Notes under the pieces: generated by a model
Seen by the model: only the letters and a program-made list of their open reading frames with translations
Database searches by the model: none
What the model was told of the DNA's origin: nothing
Shown here: piece by piece, positions 1-8,319 of the stretch
How positions within the stretch are numbered: position 1 is the stretch's first letter
How the letters are laid out: each line of letters starts with the position of its first letter
Translations under genes and position numbers: made by a program
Assembly (NCBI RefSeq): GCF_946151055.1
Contig: NZ_CAMGYZ010000010.1
Coordinates: 62,001 to 126,000, forward strand
DNA length: 64,000 nt
Direction: 5' to 3'
Source: Bacillus sp. Marseille-Q3570
GTDB lineage: Bacteria; Bacillota; Bacilli; Bacillales; Fictibacillaceae

Positions 1-530
1 TTATCGGGTTGTTTATTTATAGAGAGATTAAAATAAAAGACCTATGGCCTATTATGCTTTCAACAGCTAAAACAACTGCGGCAATTGTGTTCTTGATCGG
101 AAGTGCTTCACTCTTCATATGGTTCTTATCGTTCAACCAAATCCCGAATCAATTAATTGAGATGATGGGAGATGTTTCTGAAAACCCGATCTTAATGTTA
201 CTTATTATTAATCTAGTCTTACTAATTGCAGGAACATTTATTGATACAATCAGTGCTGTCTCCATTTTCACACCATTGTTCTTACCATTAGTCCTAGCTA
301 GCGGTATTGATCCAGTGCATTTCGGTATTATTTTAGCCGTCAACCTTACAATCGGTATGGTCACTCCTCCATTAGGGGTATGTTTATTTGTGACGTCTTC
401 AATTGCAAAAATAGGTGTACCGAAAATGTTTAAATATTTATTCCCGCAAATTGCAATTCTGATCATCATACTTTTGATTATCACTTATATCCCGGAAGTA
501 ATCTTATTTCCGGTTGAGCTATTTAAATAA
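1..530 (+). CDS. TRAP transporter large permease (DctM-like), C-terminal part
   Basis: The reading frame is open from the window edge, so only about the last 175 residues are seen. They are very hydrophobic and hold the typical end of a DctM-type TRAP large subunit: a helix with D-T-I-S-A, then the segment FGIILAVNLTIGMVTPPLGV, which matches the family's conserved 'GxxTPPxG' region. The complete DctM at 30495-31772 in this window carries the same motif (FGIVMVINLCIGLITPPVG), which supports the call. TRAP large subunits form the membrane channel for Na+-driven uptake of carboxylates. The downstream hydratase gene suggests the substrate is an organic acid. The upstream genes are outside the window, so the substrate is unknown. 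Confidence 0.9.
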   Translation, partial: IGLFIYREIKIKDLWPIMLSTAKTTAAIVFLIGSASLFIWFLSFNQIPNQLIEMMGDVSENPILMLLIINLVLLIAGTFIDTISAVSIFTPLFLPLVLASGIDPVHFGIILAVNLTIGMVTPPLGVCLFVTSSIAKIGVPKMFKYLFPQIAILIIILLIITYIPEVILFPVELFK

Positions 531-557
531 ATAAGGTAATGTGTAAAAAAATATCAG

Positions 558-583
558 CACCACAATTAGTGGTGTTTTTCTTT
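558..583 (+). terminator. Rho-independent terminator after TRAP permease
   Basis: A perfect 6-bp stem (CACCAC/GTGGTG) with a 5-base loop is followed by TTTTTCTTT. It lies 28 bases after the TRAP permease stop and separates that operon from the following hydratase gene. Confidence 0.75.
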
Positions 584-641
584 AATATTTGTGTGTTCAT
601 TACGATTACTCTTATAGAATAGAAAGGGTGTATCAATCAAC

Positions 642-1415
642 ATGACTAAAACAGAGGAAATCGTTACATCATTGCTAAAAGCCCATGAGGAGAAAAAGCA
701 GCTTTCTTCCATCGATACAGAAGGCTTTTCAACTGAAGAAGCGTTATATGAGGTTCAAGAGGAATTCATCCAGCGTTTGAGTGGTGACAAGGCTGATCCC
801 GTTAAAGGGTACAAGATCAGTTTGACGAATAAAGGCCTGCAAAAGGTTTTCCATACCGATGCGCCTGTCTATGGGACATTAACGGATCAAACGGTGTTGA
901 AAGATGGTGTGTTGAGCAAAAAAGAGTTCTTCGACCCGCTTGTCGAAGCCGAGCTGATGTTCATGATCAGAGAGGACATTCCGCCATCAGCGGATTCAGC
1001 AGAAATCCTTGAAAATTCTCTAATTGCACCTGGTTTTGAAATACCGGATTGCCGTATTGAAGATTGGTTTCCGAAAATCTCGATCGGTGAGTTGATCGCT
1101 GATAATGCAGTCACCGGTAAAGTGGTTGTGGGTGAACCGTTGAAAGTGACACCTGCAATCCCGTTGGACAACCTGTCTGTCAAGGTTTATCACAATGACG
1201 AAATAGTGGCAGAAGGACCGTCTGCTTATGTGCTGGATAACCCATTGAATGCTGTTGTCTGGCTGAAAGAAATGTTAGCTTCACAAGGCAAAAGCTTGAA
1301 AAAAGGAATGATCATATCTTCAGGCACCTTCTTCAGCCCATTTCCACTTGAAGTTGGAAAATACCGTGCCGTCTTCGATCATTTCGGTGAGGTTGAATTT
1401 GAAGTAGTAGATTAA
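642..1415 (+). CDS. 2-keto-4-pentenoate hydratase-like protein (FAH superfamily)
   Basis: This 257-residue protein resembles MhpD/HpcG hydratases of the fumarylacetoacetate-hydrolase superfamily, which add water to 2-hydroxy-dienoates in aromatic-acid breakdown. Supporting features are the KGYKISLTNKG segment, the acidic metal-site region (EAELMFMI, then FEIPDCRIEDW) and the ending 'GKYRAVFDHFGEVEFE'. The length is normal for the family. The start is ATG with AGAAAGGG 11 bases upstream. It is a single gene between two terminators, just after a TRAP permease, which fits organic-acid use. Relatives include oxaloacetate/4-oxalocrotonate decarboxylases, so the exact substrate is not assigned. Confidence 0.8.
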   Translation: MTKTEEIVTSLLKAHEEKKQLSSIDTEGFSTEEALYEVQEEFIQRLSGDKADPVKGYKISLTNKGLQKVFHTDAPVYGTLTDQTVLKDGVLSKKEFFDPLVEAELMFMIREDIPPSADSAEILENSLIAPGFEIPDCRIEDWFPKISIGELIADNAVTGKVVVGEPLKVTPAIPLDNLSVKVYHNDEIVAEGPSAYVLDNPLNAVVWLKEMLASQGKSLKKGMIISSGTFFSPFPLEVGKYRAVFDHFGEVEFEVVD

Positions 1416-1443
1416 GAGTAAGAGGTACATTCGCGTGAGTAGG

Positions 1444-1488
1444 GGCTGTCCTATAAAAGTGTCTGGCACTTTTGGGACAGTCCTTTTC
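1444..1488 (+). terminator. Rho-independent terminator
   Basis: A long imperfect hairpin (GGCTGTCC...AAAAGTG paired with CACTTTTGGGACAGTCC) is followed by TTTTCGTC. It contains GTGTCTGGCAC, a degenerate relative of the GTGCCAGGCAC motif found in the repeat arrays of this window. Confidence 0.7.
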
Positions 1489-1490
1489 GT

Positions 1491-1545
1491 CGTTCTGTAA
1501 GAAAGTATAAGTGCAGCTATGGCTCAGCCAAGTTTTCTTTATGTG
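1491..1545 (+). repeat. Dispersed intergenic repeat, short copy
   Basis: This stretch shares the blocks TAAG...GTATAAG, GGCTCAGCC and AAGTTTTCTTT with the longer copies at 8476-8606 and 51758-51895, and seems to lack the middle section. It lies between a terminator and the next gene. The remaining intergenic sequence to 1728 shows nothing else recognisable. Confidence 0.5.
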
Positions 1546-1728
1546 CTAGGAAAGCGGAGAGTGAACAGTTTATCGCTAGAAGTGAACAGATTGTTTCCAG
1601 TAGAAATTTGCGCACCAATCATTCTGAAATGGTGATTTTTCTATGAAAAATATTCCACTTTTGAAACCAAACAGCTGCTTGAACGTAAAAAAACCAAATG
1701 ATGGAGTATGTAAAAAGGGGAGCGGGAC

Positions 1729-1863
1729 ATGCGGGAACGTGTTAAGGATATAAAGAAGGACAGCTGGGTACCGGATTTATTATTCGCTATACCGGAACTT
1801 ATCATTTATCCGATAAAATGGCTGCTTCGAGGTATCTTGATGCTCATAAAGTTCTGGAACTAA
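1729..1863 (+). CDS. Small hypothetical protein (44 aa), possible membrane peptide
   Basis: ATG lies 7 bases after a clear AAAAGGGGAG ribosome binding site. The 44-residue product starts with a charged segment (MRERVKDIKKDSWVPD), followed by an amphipathic or membrane-prone half (LLFAIPELIIYPIKWLLRGI), and ends in KFWN. It stops 8 bases before the kinase-like gene at 1872, so the two are probably co-transcribed. I recognise no family. The good binding site and tight spacing argue that it is real. Confidence 0.55.
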   Translation: MRERVKDIKKDSWVPDLLFAIPELIIYPIKWLLRGILMLIKFWN

Positions 1864-1871
1864 AAGCGGGT

Positions 1872-2381
1872 ATGCTTATGATGAAAAGAATTCATATCAT
1901 CGGCTCTGTCGGAAGCGGGAAAACGACCCTCGCCAAAATCCTATCAAACCGATTGCGAATCCCGCACTATGAACTGGATAATGTTGTATGGAGAAGGACG
2001 GCTTCTGGTGATGTCAGAAGAACCGTTCAGGAAAGGGATGAACGGTTAGGCAAAATCATCAGCACAGAACAATGGATTCTGGAAGGTGCGCATCATACCT
2101 GGATTGAATCTAGTCTAAAGAATGCGGATCTCATTATTCTATTGGATATTCCTTATTCAAAACGTGTCTATAGAATCATCAAAAGGTTCATTTTACAGAA
2201 GATCGGCATTGAAAAAGCGAATTATAAACCGACATTCCAAATCTTCCGGAAGATGTTCTTCTGGAACGCAGCCTACCAAAATCAAAACAGACAGGAAATC
2301 CTCGAGCTTTTAAGTACATATGATGGAAAAGTGGTTATTTTGAAGAATAACAAGGATATTGAACCATATTTGACTGGATAG
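1872..2381 (+). CDS. P-loop kinase (FlaR / DNA topology modulation protein-like, adenylate-kinase fold)
   Basis: The protein of about 169 residues opens with a beta strand and Walker A motif (HIIGSVGSGKTTLA), then LSNRLRIPHYELDNVVW, ILEGAHHTW and LIILLDIPYSKRVYRIIKR, the pattern of the small 'topology modulation' FlaR-type nucleotide kinases. The catalysed reaction is not established for this family. The frame is open from 1818, but starts at 1872 or 1881 (MLMMKRIHI) are preferred because the P-loop strand begins there and the 44-aa gene ends at 1863. It lies in a run with the upstream 44-aa gene and two small membrane proteins downstream. Confidence 0.75.
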   Translation: MLMMKRIHIIGSVGSGKTTLAKILSNRLRIPHYELDNVVWRRTASGDVRRTVQERDERLGKIISTEQWILEGAHHTWIESSLKNADLIILLDIPYSKRVYRIIKRFILQKIGIEKANYKPTFQIFRKMFFWNAAYQNQNRQEILELLSTYDGKVVILKNNKDIEPYLTG

Positions 2382-2391
2382 GGGAGAGAGA

Positions 2392-2781
2392 ATGCAAAAT
2401 ACAAAGTGGATCAAAATCCAAATCGGTATAATGGTCTTTTTCAGTATCCTGCTCGTTTTAGATTATTTTCCCGACTTGCCTTTTTTAAGCTCTATCCCAA
2501 AGTATGTGGTTTTATTCGGCATTCTGGGACTCATTCTGACCGGATTGATTTTAGGCGTAACGATACATCAGGACGATCGAAGCGTCCTCAAATGGCAAAT
2601 CGGTATGATGTTTTTCCTTCTGGGATTGATCGCTGTTTTAACCTTACTGGGTGGAGAATCGTCAGTTGGGATCGCATTCGATAACTACGCACTTTGGGTT
2701 GTATTGGGTATTAGCAGCATTGAGATATTGAATCGTTGGCGAAAAATCAAGAGATCGGATAACGCAACTAAGAATGGATAG
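2392..2781 (+). CDS. Hypothetical four-helix membrane protein
   Basis: 129 residues with about four predicted membrane helices: 9-26, 38-57, 67-86 and 95-112. It ends in a basic cytoplasmic tail (RWRKIKRSDNATKNG). The binding site GGGGAGAGA lies 4-5 bases before the ATG. It starts 10 bases after the kinase-like gene and overlaps the next membrane protein region, so these form one transcript. No family recognised. Confidence 0.7.
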   Translation: MQNTKWIKIQIGIMVFFSILLVLDYFPDLPFLSSIPKYVVLFGILGLILTGLILGVTIHQDDRSVLKWQIGMMFFLLGLIAVLTLLGGESSVGIAFDNYALWVVLGISSIEILNRWRKIKRSDNATKNG

Positions 2782-2794
2782 GAATGATCATGAC

Positions 2795-3070
2795 ATGAAC
2801 AATACTAAACTTTTAACATATACCATTCTCGGGAATATCAGCATTGCGGTTCTCGCTTTCATAGGGATTGCACATTTCATCCAAACAGGAAAATATCTGA
2901 TGATGGTCGGGATCATGTTCAGTCTGTGGTTTGTCATGGACTATTTAAAAGAACTTCAGAGGAAGGCGAACATAGACAAGAAGATTAAAAGAGTCGGCTA
3001 TGTCAGCTATACGATTGCAGCGCTTATTGGTGTTGCCGTCCTTCTCATCAATACGAACCTGTTAAAATGA
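2795..3070 (+). CDS. Hypothetical small membrane protein
   Basis: About 91 residues with three hydrophobic helices (near 5-27, 33-48 and 68-88), separated by the charged loop KELQRKANIDKKIKR. Two starts are possible. ATG 2774 overlaps the previous gene by 8 bases but has no binding site. ATG 2795 has AGGA 12 bases upstream and gives a cleaner N-terminus (MNNTKLLTYTILG). I chose the second. It is the last gene of the run before a strong terminator. Function unknown. Confidence 0.65.
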   Translation: MNNTKLLTYTILGNISIAVLAFIGIAHFIQTGKYLMMVGIMFSLWFVMDYLKELQRKANIDKKIKRVGYVSYTIAALIGVAVLLINTNLLK

Positions 3071-3076
3071 ATCTGA

Positions 3077-3110
3077 AGAGGCTGCCCTTAAGACAGCCTC
3101 TCTTATTTTT
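3077..3110. terminator. Bidirectional terminator between converging genes
   Basis: The stem AGAGGCTG/CAGCCTCT is followed by TCTTATTTTTT on the plus strand. It lies between the plus-strand membrane-protein genes and the end of the minus-strand siderophore importer operon, so it may serve both. Confidence 0.75.
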
Positions 3111-4110
3111 TCAATAACAAATACATGAAATACGGTGCTCCGATCAATGCAACCATGATTCCAGCGGGTATGCCGCTCGATTCGACTAAGTTTCGACCGA
3201 TCGTATCTGCAAGCAGTAGCAGCCAACCGCCGATCAGAACGGCAACGGGTATGAACATTTGATGACGAGGACCCACCAACGCTTTCGCGATATGTGGTGC
3301 CATCAATCCCACAAATGCAATACCACCAGTAACCGAAACGGCTGCTGCAGCAAGGGCGATCGCTGTCAAAAGCAGGACGATCCGCTCTTTTTCTATGGAA
3401 ACGCCGACACCTATTGCTACTGGTTCACTAACACCAAGGAGGTTCAATCGGTTCGCTTTATACAGTGTAAAAGGGATGAGGATTACCAGCCATGGAAGGA
3501 TCGCCCATATGAACGGCCAATCCGTCCCCCAAATGTTTCCAGCTAACCATTTTGCGATAAAATCAACTTTTTGACGTTCAGAAGATGAAATAAGTACGAT
3601 CATGATTCCAGACATCGCCATTGAAAAACCGACACCGATCAATACTAACCGCACTGGTTGGAGGCCGGTCTTTTTATCGTAAGAACATAGATAGAGCAAG
3701 AAACCAGTCAAAACGGCGCCAATGAACGCAACAAGTGGTAGCATGTAGACGAAAGAACCTGCTTCAATCGGAAAGAACAAAAAGAAGATGGCGATCGCCA
3801 CACCTGCCCCTGAATTGATACCGATGATACCAGGGTCAGCCAGGTCATTACGGGTGATCCCTTGTAAAATCGATCCGGATACAGCAAGAGCTATTCCAGC
3901 CAGTAACGTAATTAAAATTCGGGGTAAGCGAATATCGAATAAAATGAATTCTTCTTTAAACGTTCCTTGTCCTAGAATTGTAGGGAGCAGCCGGTCATAG
4001 GACAAGGCAGCGTACCCTGTGCTGACACTGATGATGAATGTGATCAGAATCAGTATGCTCAGTGCCAAAATCGTTAATCGTTGTTTTCGGATCAATGCTG
4101 GATGGATCAT
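3103..4110 (-). CDS. Iron-siderophore ABC transporter permease (FecCD family)
   Basis: 335 residues, about nine to ten membrane helices. Family marks are RLPRILITLLAGIALAVSG, GxxLQGITRNDLADPGIIGI near the N-terminus and GGIAFVGLMAPHIAKALVGP near the ATPase-coupling loop. It forms the inner-membrane channel with the adjacent permease at 4107-5114. The start ATG overlaps the stop of that gene by four bases (ATGA), showing translational coupling. It is the last gene of the Fur-controlled operon and stops inside a shared terminator. It is closest in type to FhuG/YfhA permeases for hydroxamate siderophores, inferred mainly from the FhuD-like binding protein. Confidence 0.92.
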   Translation of the reverse strand: MIHPALIRKQRLTILALSILILITFIISVSTGYAALSYDRLLPTILGQGTFKEEFILFDIRLPRILITLLAGIALAVSGSILQGITRNDLADPGIIGINSGAGVAIAIFFLFFPIEAGSFVYMLPLVAFIGAVLTGFLLYLCSYDKKTGLQPVRLVLIGVGFSMAMSGIMIVLISSSERQKVDFIAKWLAGNIWGTDWPFIWAILPWLVILIPFTLYKANRLNLLGVSEPVAIGVGVSIEKERIVLLLTAIALAAAAVSVTGGIAFVGLMAPHIAKALVGPRHQMFIPVAVLIGGWLLLLADTIGRNLVESSGIPAGIMVALIGAPYFMYLLLKK

Positions 4111-5114
4111 GAGAATGCTTTCCCTCCTTTACGAACTATGACAAGAAAGAAGGGGAGGCCCATGATCGCGACAATTGCAGCTACCGGTGTTTCGAACGGA
4201 GCATTGATCGTCCGCCCGAGAGTATCTGCCAACAGCATGAACGTTGCCCCTAGTACCGCAGACATCGGCAGGATGGAACGATAATCCGTCCCGACGATAG
4301 CACGGACGATATGAGGAATCATCAATCCGATGAAGGCCATGTTTCCGACAAGGGCGACAGAGGCTCCGGCTAATAAGATGATCACGACAAAAAGGATCGC
4401 TTTAATCTGTGTGATTTTCTGTCCAAGTCCGACTGCTACTTCTTCATTCAAACTGAGGATTGTCAATTGTCTTGAAAGCGTTAGGGAAATAAGGACACCG
4501 ACGACAATGAAAGGTACGATGACCTGTAACTGGCTCCAGGATGTTCCGACCAATCCACCGGCGGTCCACATCGAAACATCTTTAGAAATTTTAAAATAGA
4601 TCCCTACACCCTCAGCCACTGCAAAAAGGAATGCTGAAACAGCAGCCCCGGCCAAAACGATTCGAAAAGGGGAAAAGCCGCCTTTTTTCAGAGATCCGAT
4701 ACCGAAGACCATGGTGGCACCGACCGCTGCACCGACGAAACAAGCGATCATGATTCCGAAATAATTAGCTGTCGGTATGAACACCATGGTGACAGCAAGG
4801 GCAGCATTCGCGCCAGCGGTCAATCCAAGTAAGCCAGGGTCTGCAAGCGGGTTCCGTGTCAAACCTTGCATGATCGCCCCAGATACAGAAAGTGCAGCCC
4901 CAACTAAAATCGCTCCAATTTCACGTGGCAGCCTTATTTCATTGATCATTAATGCTGCTTCATTTGTATTTTGGAATGTCAGTGCCGACCAAACATCCTT
5001 GATGGTCGTATCTGCCGCACCGAAAACCATGGAGGTAATGAATGCACCGATGAATAGGATAAGCACAAGTATGAATTTAGATATGAAAGTGATTGTTTTT
5101 GGCTGTTCATTCAT
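4107..5114 (-). CDS. Iron-siderophore ABC transporter permease (FecCD family)
   Basis: 335 residues with the FecCD pattern: EIRLPREIGAILVGAALSVS, AIMQGLTRNPLADPGLLGL, and the coupling-loop region NMAFIGLMIPHIVRAIVG. It pairs with the next permease, which it overlaps by four bases. A hairpin with a T-tract (5152-5193) lies between this gene and the upstream binding-protein gene. This probably lets the lipoprotein be made in excess over the membrane subunits, as is common for such operons. Type FhuB/YfiZ. Confidence 0.92.
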   Translation of the reverse strand: MNEQPKTITFISKFILVLILFIGAFITSMVFGAADTTIKDVWSALTFQNTNEAALMINEIRLPREIGAILVGAALSVSGAIMQGLTRNPLADPGLLGLTAGANAALAVTMVFIPTANYFGIMIACFVGAAVGATMVFGIGSLKKGGFSPFRIVLAGAAVSAFLFAVAEGVGIYFKISKDVSMWTAGGLVGTSWSQLQVIVPFIVVGVLISLTLSRQLTILSLNEEVAVGLGQKITQIKAILFVVIILLAGASVALVGNMAFIGLMIPHIVRAIVGTDYRSILPMSAVLGATFMLLADTLGRTINAPFETPVAAIVAIMGLPFFLVIVRKGGKAFS

Positions 5115-5151
5115 ATGTATCGCATCTTTCTTTCATTTAGGGATAGAAGAT

Positions 5152-5193
5152 TGAAAAAGAGTGACCTGATGGGCATTCAGCCTGATAGGTCAC
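5152..5193 (-). terminator. Intra-operon attenuating terminator
   Basis: Read on the minus strand, a hairpin (GTGACCT...AGGTCAC with further pairing inside) runs into TCTTTTTC. It sits between the binding-protein gene and the two permease genes. It likely reduces, rather than blocks, read-through to the permeases. Confidence 0.65.
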
Positions 5194-5210
5194 CCTGGTG
5201 GTTTCAAAAA

Positions 5211-6140
5211 TCACTTGCCAAGAAACGCTTCTTTAAAATAGTCGAGTTGATAATCAAGGGTGATTGGATCATTAAAGTAAAATTCCTTGGCATTCACTTC
5301 AAAGACTCGATCATTCTTGACGGCAGGTATATTTTTATACGTTTCGGTTTCTTGGAACGAATTATCGGCATCTGCGTTTTTACTGAACACGATATAATCT
5401 CCAGCAAACTCAGGTAATACCTCAGGGGATAGCGTATAATAGCCTGGTTCAAGTGCATTTTCTTTAACTTTTTCAGGCATTTTCAAGTCCATTTCTTGAT
5501 AAAGGATTTCTGTTCCCCGACCCCAGTTATCTCCGAATACATAAAGCTGTTTATCGAAGCTTTCGATGACAGATACGGTAGCGTCTTCACCGATTTCCGC
5601 TTTGATTTCCTTACCAGCTGCTTCGGCCCGTTTTTCAAAGTCCCCTACCCATGCTTTTGCTTCTTCTTCTTTATTTAGTAGTTTTCCAATCTCGATGTGT
5701 TGCGTCAGGTAATCTACTTTTCCGTAGGTATAAGTGACGGTCGGAGCAATTTCCTGTAGTTTATCGACATTTTTGATGTTGGATAGACCGATGATCAAAT
5801 CAGGATCCAGCTCAATGATTTTTTCCAGGTCTTCATCCGTAACTTCTTCAACATCCTTCAAATCTTTTTCATAGCGTGGGTTCATTTTGGACCATGCGTC
5901 GACTCCGACAAGAGGGACATCAAGCGCCATGACATTTCCTGCGAAGGATGAAAGGACGATGACACGTTGCGGATCAGCGGGCACTTCAACAGGACCGTTT
6001 TCAGATTCATAGGTTATCGTGCCGGATTTCTCATCATCTTTATCTTTTGAATCATCATCACCTTGTTCTGAAGCTGCGTTATTGCATGCACTAACCATGA
6101 GAAGCAACAAGAGTGCAAGCGGTATCAATACTTTTTTCAT
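5211..6140 (-). CDS. Ferric hydroxamate siderophore-binding lipoprotein (FhuD-like)
   Basis: 309 residues. A lipoprotein signal (MKKVLIPLALLLLLMVSAC) puts the lipidated Cys at residue 19, followed by an acidic linker. The Fe/B12 periplasmic-binding fold includes PADPQRVIVLSS near the start, LDPDLIIGL in the middle, and a stretch that closely follows Bacillus FhuD: FGDNWGRGTEILYQEM, PGYYTLSPEVLPEFAGDYI and FYFNDPITLDYQL. It captures ferric siderophore outside the membrane for the adjacent FecCD permeases. AAAAGGAG precedes the ATG. The start lies within the 3' end of the ATPase gene, a 50-base overlap. Ferrichrome-type specificity is inferred from resemblance only. Confidence 0.88.
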   Translation of the reverse strand: MKKVLIPLALLLLLMVSACNNAASEQGDDDSKDKDDEKSGTITYESENGPVEVPADPQRVIVLSSFAGNVMALDVPLVGVDAWSKMNPRYEKDLKDVEEVTDEDLEKIIELDPDLIIGLSNIKNVDKLQEIAPTVTYTYGKVDYLTQHIEIGKLLNKEEEAKAWVGDFEKRAEAAGKEIKAEIGEDATVSVIESFDKQLYVFGDNWGRGTEILYQEMDLKMPEKVKENALEPGYYTLSPEVLPEFAGDYIVFSKNADADNSFQETETYKNIPAVKNDRVFEVNAKEFYFNDPITLDYQLDYFKEAFLGK

Positions 6141-6936
6141 TTTTGTTTTCTCCTTTTAGTAGATTGTATGTTATGCACATCGGTTTGTTTGTCCGGGGAT
6201 CTCTGCCGATTTCAGCATCGATTTGAAATACTTTTTTGAGCACATCACGCGTGATCACCGTTTCGTAGTCGCCAGCTTTTACGATTTCACCATCTTTCAT
6301 CGCAATGATATAGTCCGCAAACCGGGCTGCCTGGTTCAAGTCATGAAGGACCATGATGATCGTACGCTTTTCCTGGATATTGAGGTTCTGCAATAATTCC
6401 AGAATCTCCAGTTGATGAGCCATATCAAGATAGGTAGTCGGTTCATCGAGAAAGATGATATCTGTCTCTTGGGCAAGAGCCATTGCGATCCAGACACGCT
6501 GTCGTTGTCCGCCAGAAAGGGCATCTACAGGACGATATTTGAAATCGATCGTTCCAGTGACTTCAAGTGCCCAATCTATCATCTCGTAATCTCTTTTCGT
6601 AAGACGGCCGAATCCTTTTTGATAGGGGTAACGTCCATAGGAGACAAGTTCACTCACAGTCAAGCCGCTTGCGTTTTCAGGTGTTTGTGGTAGTATCGCC
6701 ATTTTTTTCGCAAGTTCTTTTGTGTTTTGTTTGGTAATGTTTTCACCATCCAAAACCACGTTTCCGGATTGATGTGAAATGATACGTGTGATCGCTTTCA
6801 ATAAGGTCGATTTACCACAACCGTTGGGTCCAATGATCGTAGTGATTTTCTTATCTGGAATCTCGACACTGAGATTTTTGACAATCGCTCGCTCGTCATA
6901 TCCAATATTCAAGTCTTTTGTATGTAGGCGGGCCAT
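6091..6936 (-). CDS. Iron-siderophore ABC transporter ATPase (FhuC/YusV type)
   Basis: 281 residues when started at the ATG at 6936, which has a GGAGGT binding site seven bases before it; the frame is open further upstream but without a start signal. Walker A GPNGCGKST (36-44), Q-loop ILPQTPE, signature LSGGQRQRV (140-148), Walker B IIFLDEP (160-166) and the switch His in VLHDLNQA are all intact. It energises the two FecCD permeases. It is first in the operon and lies directly behind a Fur box. Its last 50 bases overlap the start of the binding-protein gene, giving a tail (NEKSIDTACTLVASHG) that is probably not part of the conserved fold. Confidence 0.93.
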   Translation of the reverse strand: MARLHTKDLNIGYDERAIVKNLSVEIPDKKITTIIGPNGCGKSTLLKAITRIISHQSGNVVLDGENITKQNTKELAKKMAILPQTPENASGLTVSELVSYGRYPYQKGFGRLTKRDYEMIDWALEVTGTIDFKYRPVDALSGGQRQRVWIAMALAQETDIIFLDEPTTYLDMAHQLEILELLQNLNIQEKRTIIMVLHDLNQAARFADYIIAMKDGEIVKAGDYETVITRDVLKKVFQIDAEIGRDPRTNKPMCITYNLLKGENKNEKSIDTACTLVASHG

Positions 6937-6971
6937 CACTCTACCTCCATATGATTGATATTCAATATCAT

Positions 6972-6986
6972 TGATAATGATTCTCA
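6972..6986. promoter_or_regulatory. Fur box upstream of siderophore importer operon
   Basis: TGATAATGATTCTCA matches the 7-1-7 Fur consensus TGATAATNATTATCA at 14 of 15 defined positions. Overlapping imperfect copies (ATTGATATTCAATATCA) lie next to it. It sits 36 bases before the ATPase start on the minus strand. Iron-dependent repression is the expected effect. Confidence 0.85.
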
Positions 6987-7086
6987 ATATCGCTGACAAC
7001 ATAACTATAAAGTTATATATTTCTAATGTCAACCTTTTTTTGTCATGACAATATTGAACAATCAATATATTTAGTGTATGTTTAAA

Positions 7087-7101
7087 TGAGAATGATAATC
7101 A
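7087..7101. promoter_or_regulatory. Fur box upstream of ferredoxin-NADP reductase
   Basis: TGAGAATGATAATCA fits the 7-1-7 Fur consensus with few mismatches. It lies 33 bases before the start of the divergent reductase gene, so both directions of the intergenic region appear to be iron-controlled. Confidence 0.8.
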
Positions 7102-7133
7102 ATCGAAGTGTTGGTTATAAGGGGTGTTCGGAG

Positions 7134-8185
7134 ATGGGTCAGCAAGAACGATATGATGTGACGATAATTGGTGGGGGACCTGCTGGGCTGTACTCAGCAT
7201 TTTATAGTGGACTTAGGGAGATGAAGACGAAGCTGATTGAATTCCAACCGAAATTAGGTGGGAAGATCCATGTCTATCCTGAAAAAATGATATGGGATGT
7301 TGGTGGATTGACTCCAATTACAGGTGCTAAACTGATTGAGCAGCTTGTAGAGCAAGGTTTGACCTTCAATCCAACGGTGGTTTTGGGTGAAAAAGTAGAG
7401 GCGATTACACAGGATGAGGAAGGGATTTTTGTTTTGCATGCTTCGTCCGGCAAGAAGCATTTTTCCAAAACCGTCATCGTTGCAGTCGGAAGCGGGATTT
7501 TGAATCCTCAAAAGCTTCAGATTGAAGGAGCGGAACGGTTTGAAGTATCCAATTTGAATTATACAGTGAAATCATTAAAACGGTTCAAAGATAAAACGGT
7601 GATCATTTCCGGTGGTGGGAATTCAGCGATCGACTGGGCAAATGAGTTGGAGACCGTTGCCAAAAAGGTATATATCTCGTACAGAAGAGAAGCGTTGAAC
7701 GGGCATGAATCCCAAATTACGCAACTTACGAACAGCTCGATCGAATGTTTTTACAATACATCGATCACCAAACTTCTTGCTGGACCTGACTCTTCTGTCA
7801 TTGATCGCGTCGAACTGACGAATCTTGAAACAGGTACTACAATTCATCTTGCAATAGACGAAGTGATCATCAACCATGGTTATGAACAAGATTCGACATT
7901 GATTAAGAATAGTGACATCGACATAAAGCTTGCAGATGATTTCTTCATTGATGGGAATGCGGTCAGTGAATCGTCCATCGATGGTCTTTATGCACAGGGG
8001 ACATCTTGAAACATGAGGGAAAATTGAACTTGATTGCGGGTACCTTCCAGGATGCGGCGAATGCAGTGAACAAAGCGAAGCAATTCATCCAACCTGATGC
8101 TGAGGGAACTGCTATGGTTTCTTCTCATAATGATGTCTTTAAAAAGCGGAATCGGAAATTGGTTAAAGAGATGATGCGTTCATAA
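7134..8185 (+). pseudogene. Ferredoxin--NADP+ reductase (YcgT-like), frameshifted near 8000
   Basis: ATG at 7134 has AAGGGGTG 7 bases upstream. The N-terminal part has the FAD dinucleotide motif (IIGGGPAGLYSA), LIEFQPKLGGK, and the NADPH motif (VIISGGGNSAIDWA), as in thioredoxin-reductase-like ferredoxin/flavodoxin reductases. The frame stops at 8009 after GLYAQGTS. In the +1 frame the expected family ending follows at once (DILKHEGKLNLIAGTFQDAA ... ANAVNKAKQF) and runs to 8185. Adding one G to the run CAGGGGAC would restore a normal protein of about 350 residues. This is either a true null allele or a homopolymer sequencing error. B. subtilis ycgT is in the Fur regulon, and this gene has a Fur box. 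Confidence 0.85.
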
Positions 8186-8218
8186 TATCATTTTGATGTT
8201 TGTTCCATGTTACGTCCA

Positions 8219-8241
8219 GGCCTCTTCAAGGGGTCTTTTTT
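8219..8241 (+). terminator. Rho-independent terminator after reductase
   Basis: A short GC stem with wobble pairs (GGCCTC/GGGGTC) is followed by six Ts. It lies 34 bases after the end of the reconstructed reductase reading frame. Confidence 0.55.
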
Positions 8242-8319
8242 GCATTTAAAAAGGCTAGGACCAAACTATAACTGCCAACTGAAAAGATGAACAATAAAAT
8301 AAAATGTATAAAATGAAAG

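Noticed and set aside
7990-8010. Programmed ribosomal frameshift in the reductase gene
   Set aside because: There is no typical slippery heptamer with a downstream structure, and the reductase family has no known recoding; a lost base is simpler.
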